A stretch of 23,168 nt of DNA from an uncultured Christensenella sp. (lineage in GTDB: Bacteria; Bacillota; Clostridia; Christensenellales; UBA1242), in assembly GCA_905195085.1 (NCBI GenBank), contig CAJJUK010000025.1:1-23168 (forward strand). The letters are read 5' to 3'. This document shows, piece by piece, positions 16,332 to 23,165 of this stretch. The translations under genes and the position numbers were made by a program. The first letter of the stretch is position 1, and each line of letters opens with the position of its first letter. The notes beneath the pieces were generated by a model that saw only the letters and a program-made list of their open reading frames with translations, ran no database searches and had not been told where the DNA came from.

Positions 16332-16724
16332 ATGAGTAAAATTGACCAATTGTCCCCTCTTGCTTTGGCTTTTATGGGAGATGCAGTGCACACTGCTTTT
16401 GTCAGAGAGGAAGTTTTGAAGGGAAATCTCAACAAAATAAACAACTATCACAATCTTGCAAAAAAATTCTGCAATGCAAAAAAGCAACAAGAAACTCTTG
16501 AAAAATTGCAACCTATTCTTTCTGATGATGAAAAAGACATTGTGAGAAAAGCGAGAAATTGCAAAAGCAAGCACTCTGCAAAGAATTTTGATGAAGAGAC
16601 TTACAAAAAAGCCACCGCTTTTGAATCACTTGTTGGATATTTGTATCTGAACAACAAAAAGGACAGACTAAAGGAAATTTTGATGCTGTCAGTTCAAGAA
16701 AATGAGGTAAAAGATGAAAATTGA
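16332..16724 (+). CDS. mrnC: Mini-ribonuclease III
   Basis: 130 residues, the size of Mini-III. This dimeric RNase III catalytic domain lacks the double-stranded RNA-binding domain and matures 23S rRNA in Firmicutes. The catalytic signature is LALAFMGDAVH (10-20), with D17, and the second acidic site is ATAFESLVGYLYL, with E98. RKARNCKSK in between is the conserved basic segment. AAGGGA precedes the ATG. The gene lies 23 bases after ychF and overlaps rlmB by 11 bases, matching the mrnC-rlmB order of Bacillus and Clostridia, where cysS normally precedes it. Confidence 0.95.
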   Translation: MSKIDQLSPLALAFMGDAVHTAFVREEVLKGNLNKINNYHNLAKKFCNAKKQQETLEKLQPILSDDEKDIVRKARNCKSKHSAKNFDEETYKKATAFESLVGYLYLNNKKDRLKEILMLSVQENEVKDEN

Positions 16725-17436
16725 AGGTAAAAACCAAGTCATTGAAGCAATCAAAAATGATGTCACAATCAACAAAATCATTGTCGACAAAAATTATATG
16801 ACAAGAAAAGATGATATCATCTCTCTTGCAAAAAAAGGAAAACTGCGTGTGGAATTTATGCCTAAAAAAGCAATGGACAGCATAAGTGGAACAGGTCATC
16901 ATCAGGGATACATAGCAGAAACTGTAGATTTTGAGTATTGCAGCATTGAAGACATATTGAATCATGCAAAAACTCAAGGACATGATGCTTTTGTTGTTTT
17001 GCTTGACGGAATTGAAGACCCACACAACCTTGGTGCAATCATAAGAACTTGTGAGTGTGCCGGGGTTGACGGAATCATCATTCCAAAAGTTAGAGCCTGT
17101 CAAGTTAATGAGACAGTTGTCAGAACAAGTGCTGGTGCGATTTCAAACATGAGAATTTGCCGAGTTACAAATCTTAAGGAAGCCATTGACAAACTTAAAG
17201 ATGCCGGCCTTTGGATTTATGTTTCAGAAACTGGCGGAGAGAACATCTACAAACAAAACTTAACAGGACCTATTGGAGTTGTCATTGGAAGTGAAGGCAA
17301 CGGAGTCAAACAATCAATAAGAACATATTGCGACGGAATTGTCACCCTTCCACTGAAAGGGAGTGTCAATTCCTTGAACGCAAGTGTCGCAACCGCACTT
17401 GTTGTTTATGAAGTTTTGAGACAAAGAGAAAATTAA
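16714..17436 (+). CDS. rlmB: 23S rRNA 2'-O-ribose methyltransferase, RlmB/TrmH (SpoU) family
   Basis: 240 residues. SPOUT-fold enzyme that methylates the 2'-OH of an rRNA ribose with SAM. Residues about 1-75 form the substrate-binding domain, with GTGHHQGYIA at its end. The three SpoU motifs are intact: LDGIEDPHNLGAIIRTCE, GVVIGSEGNGV, and LPLKGSVNSLNASVATALVVYE (shown here in parts: LPLKGSVNSLN, then ASVATALVVYE). Conserved Arg, Glu and Ser/Asn residues are all present. Its start lies inside mrnC, so the two are translationally coupled. In Bacillus subtilis the equivalent gene is followed by yacP and sigH; here yacP is missing and sigH comes 11 bases later. The exact target nucleotide cannot be told from sequence. 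Confidence 0.93.
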   Translation: MKIEGKNQVIEAIKNDVTINKIIVDKNYMTRKDDIISLAKKGKLRVEFMPKKAMDSISGTGHHQGYIAETVDFEYCSIEDILNHAKTQGHDAFVVLLDGIEDPHNLGAIIRTCECAGVDGIIIPKVRACQVNETVVRTSAGAISNMRICRVTNLKEAIDKLKDAGLWIYVSETGGENIYKQNLTGPIGVVIGSEGNGVKQSIRTYCDGIVTLPLKGSVNSLNASVATALVVYEVLRQREN

Positions 17437-17447
17437 GAGGAAACACT

Positions 17448-18059
17448 TTGACAGACATAAAGAAACTGACAGACGAAGAATTGTTGGAAAGAATCAAAAA
17501 TGGAGATGATAAGGCTGAGAATGAAATCTTTGCAAGATACAAAGATTTAGTCACAAAAATCAGTCGTGGATATTTCATTGTTGGCGGAGATTTGGAAGAT
17601 TTGGTGCAAGAAGGCATGATTGGTCTTTACAAAGCAATAAAAGGCTACAGCGGTCACAAAGAAACAACTTTCAAGACTTTTGCCATAATTTGCATCAAAC
17701 ATCAAATTCAAACTGCAATCAAAAGAGCAAACACAAACAAAAACAAACCTTTGTCGTCGGCAATTTCTTTTCAAAGTTTCCAAGATGGAAAATCATCAGA
17801 AAACATCGATTTTTTGCCGATAGAACTTGTGTCTGACTCCACCCCAGCAGAAAAAGTCATAGACAAGGAAAATTATCAAAATCTGAAACAGACAATCAAA
17901 TCAAGTTTGTCAGAGATGGAATACAAGGTCCTGCAACTGTATCTGAAAGGTTATTCCTACAAAGAAATTTCCAATGTTTTGGGAATCAGCAACAAAAGCA
18001 TTGACAACAGTTTGACACGAATTAAAACAAAATTGAGAGAAAAATTGAACCGTTTATAA
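17448..18059 (+). CDS. sigH: RNA polymerase sigma factor, SigH type
   Basis: 203 residues. It directs RNA polymerase to an alternative promoter set. The start is a TTG, supported by AGAGGA six bases upstream; no ATG fits. Region 2 contains DLEDLVQEGMIGLYKAIKGY (48-67), with the core-binding and -10-recognition helices. Region 4 covers 153-200, with the helix-turn-helix YKEISNVLGISNKSIDNSL at 171-189. The position after mrnC-rlmB is that of sigH in Bacillus and Clostridia, where SigH controls transition-state and sporulation or competence genes. Neither anti-sigma factor nor target genes are visible. Calling it SigH rests on synteny plus domain match. Confidence 0.88.
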   Translation: MTDIKKLTDEELLERIKNGDDKAENEIFARYKDLVTKISRGYFIVGGDLEDLVQEGMIGLYKAIKGYSGHKETTFKTFAIICIKHQIQTAIKRANTNKNKPLSSAISFQSFQDGKSSENIDFLPIELVSDSTPAEKVIDKENYQNLKQTIKSSLSEMEYKVLQLYLKGYSYKEISNVLGISNKSIDNSLTRIKTKLREKLNRL

Positions 18060-18072
18060 CGGTTTTTATTTT
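18048..18072 (+). terminator. Intrinsic terminator after sigH
   Basis: AACCGTT at 18048-18054 pairs with AACGGTT at 18058-18064 around a three-base loop, followed by a T-rich run. The stop codon lies in the loop and right arm, so the stem begins inside the gene. Confidence 0.8.
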
Positions 18073-18111
18073 TATCTATTCAAAATATGACTTACACTCC
18101 CACCTATTCAC

Positions 18112-18141
18112 TTGACTTTTCGGCGAAAAACCGCTTAAAAT
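18112..18141 (+). promoter_or_regulatory. glnS promoter with palindromic spacer
   Basis: TTGACT at 18112-18117 and TAAAAT at 18136-18141 with an 18-base spacer. The spacer contains the palindrome TTTTCG-G-CGAAAA (18117-18129), which could be an operator. AAAATATGACT occurs at 18082-18092 and again at 18137-18147, overlapping the -10 box. Confidence 0.6.
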
Positions 18142-18161
18142 ATGACTATTAGGAGAAATGA

Positions 18162-19862
18162 ATGAGTTTAAAAGATATAGACATTGACAAAATTGTCCCA
18201 GAAAATGAATTGGAAGAAGAAATAATTGCGGACATAAAAGCCGGAAGAACAAAAGAAGTTGTAACACGTTGTCCACCAGAACCAAGTGGCTATTGGTATA
18301 TTGGGCATGTCAAAGCATGGACAATCAACTTTGAAACTGCACAAAAGTTTGGAGGAAAGACATATTTGCGTATGGACGACTCCAATCCAACAAAAGAAGA
18401 TGGAGAATTTGCTGACAGCTACATGGCTGACCTTGAATGGCTTGGTTTCAAACCTGAAGCACTTGTTTATGCAAGTGAATCATATTTTGATGACATCTAC
18501 AAAATTGCCGAAAAAATGATTATGAATGGTGATGCGTATGTTTGTGACCTTTCTGCTGAAGAAGTTTCTGCAACAAGAGGAACACTGACAGAACCTGGAA
18601 AAGAAAGTCCATACCGCAACAGAACACCAGAAGAAAACTTGAAACTGTTCAGAGAAATGCGTGCTGGGAAATATCCAGACGGAAGCAAAACTTTGCGTGC
18701 AAAAATTGATATGGCTCACCCTAACATCAATATGCGTGACCCAGTTATGTACAAAATTGCAAGACAACATCACTATCGCGTTGGTGACAAGTGGTGCATT
18801 TGGCCACAATATGACTTTGTTCACCCAATGGAAGACTGTCTTGAAGGAACAACCTACAGTTTGTGTGACAAAGGTTTCCAAGACCATAGAGTTGTCTATG
18901 AATGGTTTGTTGAACATGGTTGGGGCAAGAAATATGCTCCAAAGCAAAGGGAATTCAGCCGTCTTGTCATTGAAAATGTTTTGACAGGAAAAAGATATCT
19001 GAAACAACTTGTGAACAGCGGTGCTGTCAGCGGTTGGGACGACCCAAGATTCCCTACCCTTGTTGGAATAAGAAGAAGAGGATACACAGCAAAAGCTGTC
19101 AAAGATTTTGTCAAGTCAGTTGGCTGGGGAAGCACAATTGAAGTGACTGTTCCATTCTCTGCATTGGAATATTATGTTCGTGAAGATTTAAACAAAATTG
19201 CCACCCGTGCAATGGCTGTTCTTGACCCATTGAAAGTTGTCATAACAAACTATGAAGGCAGTGAAGAAATTGAAATTGACAACAATCCAAATGATGAAAA
19301 CGCAGGAAAACATAAGGCTCGTTTCAGCAAAGAAATCTACATCGAAAAGGAAGATTTCAGTTTGAATCCACCACCAAAATATAATCGTCTTGTTGAAGGT
19401 GGAATTGTTCGTCTTAAAGGTGCTTACATCATCAAATGTAACAAAGTTGTCTTTGATGAAAAAGGCGAAATTGATCATTTGGAATGTGAATATATCCCTG
19501 GCACTAAGAGTGGACGAGACAACTCTGGAATCAAATGCAAAGGGACAATCCACTTTGTTTCTGCTGACAACTGCTTCAAAATCACAGTCAGAGAATTCAA
19601 AAATCTTGTTAAGAGTGAATATAAAAGCCCTGCAAAAGCACTTGCAGATGGTGTTTCAATTGACGAACTTCTGGAGCCAAATTCTCTCACGGAAAGAACT
19701 GCATTGGCAGAAAATTTCTTGAAAAATGCAAAGCCGGAAGACAAATTCCAATTCATGAGAAAGGGTTATTATTGCGTTGACAAAGACTCCACCCCAGAAA
19801 ACATGATTTTCAATTATACAATATCCTTGAAAGATGGCTTCAAGATGCCAAAACAAAACTAA
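18162..19862 (+). CDS. glnS: Glutaminyl-tRNA synthetase
   Basis: 566 residues. Class Ic synthetase that charges tRNA-Gln directly with glutamine. RCPPEPSGYWYIGH (36-49) matches the GlnRS signature, with YIGH in place of HIGH. SLCDKGFQDHR (233-243) and GWDDPRFPTLVGIRRRGYTA (291-310) are typical of GlnRS rather than GluRS. R36 and Y217 align with the E. coli glutamine-selecting residues R30 and Y211. The MSKR loop is replaced by LTGKR (274-278). Two beta-barrel anticodon-binding domains follow (GTIHFVSA near the end). AGGAG lies six bases before the ATG. Many Firmicutes lack GlnRS and use Glu-tRNA-Gln amidotransferase instead, so lateral acquisition is plausible. The substituted signature motifs are worth checking but do not change the call. 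Confidence 0.95.
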   Translation: MSLKDIDIDKIVPENELEEEIIADIKAGRTKEVVTRCPPEPSGYWYIGHVKAWTINFETAQKFGGKTYLRMDDSNPTKEDGEFADSYMADLEWLGFKPEALVYASESYFDDIYKIAEKMIMNGDAYVCDLSAEEVSATRGTLTEPGKESPYRNRTPEENLKLFREMRAGKYPDGSKTLRAKIDMAHPNINMRDPVMYKIARQHHYRVGDKWCIWPQYDFVHPMEDCLEGTTYSLCDKGFQDHRVVYEWFVEHGWGKKYAPKQREFSRLVIENVLTGKRYLKQLVNSGAVSGWDDPRFPTLVGIRRRGYTAKAVKDFVKSVGWGSTIEVTVPFSALEYYVREDLNKIATRAMAVLDPLKVVITNYEGSEEIEIDNNPNDENAGKHKARFSKEIYIEKEDFSLNPPPKYNRLVEGGIVRLKGAYIIKCNKVVFDEKGEIDHLECEYIPGTKSGRDNSGIKCKGTIHFVSADNCFKITVREFKNLVKSEYKSPAKALADGVSIDELLEPNSLTERTALAENFLKNAKPEDKFQFMRKGYYCVDKDSTPENMIFNYTISLKDGFKMPKQN

Positions 19863-19877
19863 TTTGGAGAGGAAAAA

Positions 19878-20033
19878 ATGTATAAAACAGAAATTATCAA
19901 AAAAACTTCAAACATCTCAAAAAGAGCCAAACTGATTGAAGAAAAATGCAATGAAATGGAAAAACAAGGTTTTTCACTTGTTTCAACTTGTGGAACACCA
20001 AATTTTGGAGTTATTTTGACATTCAAAAAATAA
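19878..20033 (+). CDS. 51-residue protein, DUF4177-like
   Basis: A short gene 15 bases after glnS, with GGAGAGG before its ATG and a strong terminator directly after the stop. The sequence begins MYKTEIIKKTS and ends GVILTFKK, with KQGFSLVSTCGTPNFG in between. The pattern of an N-terminal strand, a helix, then 'GF-LVS' and a C-terminal 'FKK' resembles the small DUF4177-type proteins. The family match is by eye only. Its place in the glnS transcript, its ribosome binding site and its terminator argue that it is translated. Function unknown. Confidence 0.75.
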   Translation: MYKTEIIKKTSNISKRAKLIEEKCNEMEKQGFSLVSTCGTPNFGVILTFKK

Positions 20034-20060
20034 AATCACAGAAAAATCTGTGATTTTTTC
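20032..20060 (+). terminator. Intrinsic terminator of glnS and the 51-residue gene
   Basis: ATCACAG at 20035-20041 pairs with CTGTGAT at 20048-20054 around AAAAAT, with A/T extension and a T run. Confidence 0.88.
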
Positions 20061-20111
20061 GTTTTTCTATGGTGAAATAAGCCTAAGAAAAATGGAAAAT
20101 CATATATTTGT

Positions 20112-20140
20112 TGGACAATTTACAAAATTTTGTTTATAAT
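20112..20140 (+). promoter_or_regulatory. Promoter of the eight-helix membrane protein gene
   Basis: TGGACA at 20112-20117, 17 bases, TATAAT at 20135-20140. The expected start point, seven bases downstream, coincides with the ATG at 20147. Confidence 0.75.
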
Positions 20141-20146
20141 AAAAAT

Positions 20147-20971
20147 ATGTTAATGGGCGCCCTAATTTGTATGTTTGTTGCAACAGCAATCTTGGCTGTC
20201 AGTGTCTGTTTTTCTAAAAAGAACAAGACATTGTATTTCTTGTTGCAAACATTGTCTTTGATTGCGCTTGTTTGTTTGGGCTTGGTTGCTGGGAACTACA
20301 AAAACAACTTTTCGGGTTACACAATCTTTCTTATTTTGGCAATCATTCCACAATTCATCTCTTTGTTTGACTTGTCAGAGTATCTGAAGACCAAAGCAAT
20401 CAAAACAGAAGAAAACACAGAAACAAACATTGAAGAAATCACAGAGATTGAAAAAAATGTAACTGAAAATATTTCGGAAGAAAATGTTTCTGAAGAAAAC
20501 TTCACTGATGCTGAAAACAAGAAGAAAAAAGAAAAGAAGAAAAAAAGAAAAAAAGAATCAAAACATCACTTTTTAAACAGCAATGGTCTTCTTTTGAAAT
20601 CAGTTGCAATGGTGATGACCTCGATTTGTTTGGGGCTTGCTAGTGTTTACATTGGCATGGAAACATTTTATGGATTTTTAATCGGTGTTGCCCTTGCCTG
20701 TGCACTATTGTTCTTGCTTTTAATAATCAAAAAAACAATCAATCCATATGATGCTCTAAGTTATTTCCTTATGTTTCTTGCAATAGGAATAATTGTCGGA
20801 CAAATTGCCACAGTCCTTTTGTTCTCTTTCAGTTTGACAAACATTCTTTTCTCGGTTGGAGCACTGATTTATTGTGTTTACGTTGGGCTTTCTGCTTTCG
20901 TAAAGAGCAATTTTGACCACCTGGCATTCTTTGTGGCATTCTTTTGCTTAATAAGCACTTTGATTATTTAA
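20147..20971 (+). CDS. Unknown eight-helix integral membrane protein
   Basis: 274 residues from the ATG at 20147. The frame is open upstream to a TTG at 20108, but the promoter lies there. No Shine-Dalgarno site precedes either ATG (20147, 20153), so the mRNA may be leaderless. Hydrophobic helices lie at about 3-22, 29-49, 57-77, 148-170, 174-195, 203-226, 229-250 and 256-274. The loop between helices 3 and 4 is highly polarised: residues 86-123 are rich in Glu, Thr and Asn, followed by a lysine/arginine run at 125-139 (KKKKEKKKKRKK). A split of three plus five helices around a charged loop suggests either a duplicated or a two-part membrane domain. The general layout recalls YhhN/TMEM86-type proteins, but I see no decisive motif. 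It is convergent with trpF. Confidence 0.8.
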   Translation: MLMGALICMFVATAILAVSVCFSKKNKTLYFLLQTLSLIALVCLGLVAGNYKNNFSGYTIFLILAIIPQFISLFDLSEYLKTKAIKTEENTETNIEEITEIEKNVTENISEENVSEENFTDAENKKKKEKKKKRKKESKHHFLNSNGLLLKSVAMVMTSICLGLASVYIGMETFYGFLIGVALACALLFLLLIIKKTINPYDALSYFLMFLAIGIIVGQIATVLLFSFSLTNILFSVGALIYCVYVGLSAFVKSNFDHLAFFVAFFCLISTLII

Positions 20972-20974
20972 AAA

Positions 20975-21015
20975 ATAAATAAAAAAACATATCATTTTTG
21001 ATATGTTTTATTTTT
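20975..21015. terminator. Bidirectional intrinsic terminator between the membrane protein gene and trpF
   Basis: ACATATCA at 20987-20994 pairs with TGATATGT at 20999-21006 around TTTT, with A-rich and T-rich flanks on either side. The trpF stop codon lies inside the stem. Confidence 0.88.
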
Positions 21016-21675
21016 GCAACATTTCTTTGCGTTCTCAACGAACTGCTTCACTTTGAGAGCATCCTTTTTGCTCACTCCAGTCGCATCGGTTGACTTACAG
21101 CCACTGTTGACATCAACACCATAAGGTTTCGTTGCTTTTATCGCTTCACAGACATTATCTGGATTCAAACCACCTGCAAGAAAACATGGTTTGTTCAAGG
21201 AGTTGATAATCTCTCTGCTCGCATTCCAATCATGCGTCAACCCAGTGCCACCAACTTGGTCCGTTTTCAGATTGAAACTATCAAGCAAAAAATAATCAGC
21301 ATATTTAATTTTTGATATATCAGTGAGAACCTCTCCAGATTTGGAAACGTGAATAAGTCTGACCAATTTCACATCAGGCAATGCTTTCACAATTTTTTCA
21401 ACTTCCTTTTCTGAAATGTCAGAGTGAAGTTGAATGATGTTGTTCCCAATGAACTTTGACAAAGAAATAATTTCATCCGCATTGGTTAGGTGTGTCACCA
21501 TTGAAACATCACACCTGCCACCTACAAAATCAGCAATCTCTTTTGCCTTGAATTTGTCTATGAAATCTACACTGTTATGTTTTTGTCCAACCAGCAAGCC
21601 AATGACATCTGCACCTGCATCTAAACACATTTGAGCATCTTCAATGCTCCTGTTTGCACAAATCTTAACAACCAT
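20992..21675 (-). CDS. trpF: Phosphoribosylanthranilate isomerase homologue (TrpF)
   Basis: 227 residues; AGGAGATTTTC precedes the ATG. TrpF performs the third step of tryptophan synthesis on a TIM barrel. The catalytic pair is present: C6 in VVKICANRS and D132 in YFLLDSFN. The phosphate-binding region is intact (GGTGLTHDW at 142-150, LAGGLNPDNV at 166-175, GVDVNSG at 186-192). Two places differ from typical TrpF: KICG is KICA, and the stretch usually reading G-F-x-F-x-x-x-S-x-R is GLLVGQKHNSV, losing the arginine. No other trp gene is in the window. It lies about 10 bases after the T run of the tRNA-fMet terminator, with no promoter visible between, so it may depend on read-through. A trpF-like enzyme with another substrate is possible. 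Confidence 0.82.
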   Translation of the reverse strand: MVVKICANRSIEDAQMCLDAGADVIGLLVGQKHNSVDFIDKFKAKEIADFVGGRCDVSMVTHLTNADEIISLSKFIGNNIIQLHSDISEKEVEKIVKALPDVKLVRLIHVSKSGEVLTDISKIKYADYFLLDSFNLKTDQVGGTGLTHDWNASREIINSLNKPCFLAGGLNPDNVCEAIKATKPYGVDVNSGCKSTDATGVSKKDALKVKQFVENAKKCCKNKTYQK

Positions 21676-21693
21676 GAAAATCTCCTAAAAAAC

Positions 21694-21737
21694 AAAAAAT
21701 CGTTATAAATTCAATTTTGAAAATATAACGATTTTTT
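21694..21737 (-). terminator. Terminator of the tRNA-fMet gene
   Basis: AAAAAATCGTTATA pairs with TATAACGATTTTTT, a 14-pair stem around a 16-base loop, followed on the minus strand by a T run. It separates the tRNA from trpF. Confidence 0.85.
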
Positions 21738-21741
21738 AAAT

Positions 21742-21818
<77 letters not shown>

Positions 21819-21833
21819 TCATTAGACTTTGTT

Positions 21834-21863
21834 ATTATATATTATTTATATTCCCATTGTCAA
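21834..21863 (-). promoter_or_regulatory. tRNA-fMet promoter
   Basis: On the minus strand TTGACA (21858-21863), 18 bases, TATAAT (21834-21839). Both boxes are consensus, and the -10 box ends 15 bases before the mature tRNA. Confidence 0.85.
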
Positions 21864-21883
21864 GGGTTTAATTCAAATTTAAC

Positions 21884-21912
21884 AAAAAACAACCATAATT
21901 ATGGTTGTTTTT
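21884..21912 (-). terminator. Intrinsic terminator of the Fic gene
   Basis: AACAACCAT and ATGGTTGTT pair around AATT, with A/T extension and a T run on the minus strand. The stop codon is in the loop. Confidence 0.85.
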
Positions 21913-23017
21913 CTCTTTCTTTGGTCTCTTCCTTGGTACCTTTTACCAATCCATCAAGACATTTATCAATTTTTAAAGCGTTTTGATAAACCTGTTCATA
22001 ATATATTGCAATCAAATCATCGATTTCATGGGTTTCAATCGCTTTATTCGTTGCGTCGTTATATTCATCTCTCTTGTCAAAATCAATGGAAACTGGAGGA
22101 AAATCTGCTTCAATCAGAGTCTCATTTGCAATCAATCTTGCAAGTCTGTGGTTGCCATCTGGAAATGCCTGCATACGAACAAGTTCACAATGCATAATGC
22201 AAGCTCTTGCGATTGGATGAAGTTTGTTGCTTTCTGAATCATTTGCAAACCAATCTGTCAGAATTTCCATACCCTGTCTGATGTTTTCTGGACTGACAGG
22301 AATCCAACTTCCATTTCTTATGCGTGCAGTGCAATCTCTATATGTTGGATACTCATTGTTTGACGCCAAGGCATACGTGTTGAAAATGAAATCCAGATAT
22401 TCTTCAGATGAAGTTTTCGAATAGCGTCTGAAATATCCATAATCAAAGATGTATTGAAAAGCGGTGTCAAAAGTCAAATAATTCTTTTTCATCAAATCTG
22501 AAAAATCAGAAAATTCAGGCTGACTTACAAGTTCTCGATATGCTTGAAGCCACATCTGTGAACACTCTCGAGAATCAAATGGGTTGCTTTGGAAATGTTC
22601 AAAAATTTTCTTTACATATTTCTTTATGGTCTTTTTATAAAGTTGATTTGCTTTATAACATTCACTGTCATGATTTTTGTTCACTTCATAAATGACACCG
22701 CGCATAATCTCTTCAACTTTATCAATTTTTTCGCCCCTTTTTATCGTTTTCCTAACCATCGTAATCTTTTGATTAATCTGATTTAAAAGCGTATTAAGTT
22801 TTGAATAATCATGTTCGTCAAAACAATAAAAACTTGAAAATTTATGTCCTTTCTTTGCCTTCCCATTGACAAAAACAGTGACCTTATCCCTATAAAGAAG
22901 CCAAGGTTCAACACCTTCCCCACTCAAATTTCGGGTTACGCGACTGAACCTGCGATTGAATGCCAGTCTTTCTTGATCTTCTTGTTTTAAAAATTGTTTA
23001 ATCTTTATTGGTTTCAT
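21899..23017 (-). CDS. Fic-domain protein with degenerate catalytic motif
   Basis: 372 residues from the ATG at 23015-23017, preceded by GAGGGAAAA and lying just inside a clear promoter; a TTG at 23071 is upstream of that promoter. Fic enzymes usually move AMP or other nucleotide groups onto target proteins. Residues about 1-215 are helical and basic, not recognised. The Fic fold covers about 225-335: a flap region (RIRNGSWIPVSPENI near 233-247), then helices with LHPIARACIMHCE. The core reads QAFPDGNHRLAR (283-294). The standard motif is H-x-F-x-(D/E)-G-N-G-R-x-x-R: here the catalytic His is Gln and the second Gly is His, while the D-G-N, both Arg and the Phe remain. It may be inactive, use another reaction, or have a regulatory role. 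No antitoxin gene is adjacent. Confidence 0.85.
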   Translation of the reverse strand: MKPIKIKQFLKQEDQERLAFNRRFSRVTRNLSGEGVEPWLLYRDKVTVFVNGKAKKGHKFSSFYCFDEHDYSKLNTLLNQINQKITMVRKTIKRGEKIDKVEEIMRGVIYEVNKNHDSECYKANQLYKKTIKKYVKKIFEHFQSNPFDSRECSQMWLQAYRELVSQPEFSDFSDLMKKNYLTFDTAFQYIFDYGYFRRYSKTSSEEYLDFIFNTYALASNNEYPTYRDCTARIRNGSWIPVSPENIRQGMEILTDWFANDSESNKLHPIARACIMHCELVRMQAFPDGNHRLARLIANETLIEADFPPVSIDFDKRDEYNDATNKAIETHEIDDLIAIYYEQVYQNALKIDKCLDGLVKGTKEETKEREKQP

Positions 23018-23036
23018 TTTTCCCTCGAATATAGAT

Positions 23037-23065
23037 GTTATAACACGCTTTTTTTGCTTTGTCAA
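23037..23065 (-). promoter_or_regulatory. Promoter of the Fic gene
   Basis: On the minus strand TTGACA (23060-23065), 17 bases, TATAAC (23037-23042) preceded by TGT. It fixes the translation start at the ATG at 23017. Confidence 0.8.
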
Positions 23066-23095
23066 TATCAAACCTTATTTTTCTTTTTTCGGCCT

Positions 23096-23112
23096 AAATT
23101 TTGTCAAAATTT
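23096..23112. repeat. 17-base palindrome upstream of the Fic promoter
   Basis: AAATTTTG-T-CAAAATTT is a perfect inverted repeat. It lies between the Fic promoter and a plus-strand promoter at the right edge, a position where an operator could serve both. In such A/T-rich sequence chance is a real alternative. Confidence 0.35.
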
Positions 23113-23136
23113 TAGCAAAAATATGCACCAAACAAA

Positions 23137-23165
23137 TTGTTTTTTCTCCCTATATATGATATAAT
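23137..23165 (+). promoter_or_regulatory. Promoter reading out of the right edge
   Basis: TTGTTT at 23137-23142, 17 bases, TATAAT at 23160-23165 preceded by TGA. It suggests a plus-strand gene or RNA just beyond the window, divergent from the Fic gene. Confidence 0.6.

Noticed and set aside
18060..18161. T-box riboswitch before glnS
   Set aside because: The region is about 100 bases including a promoter; no specifier stem, T-box sequence or antiterminator is visible.
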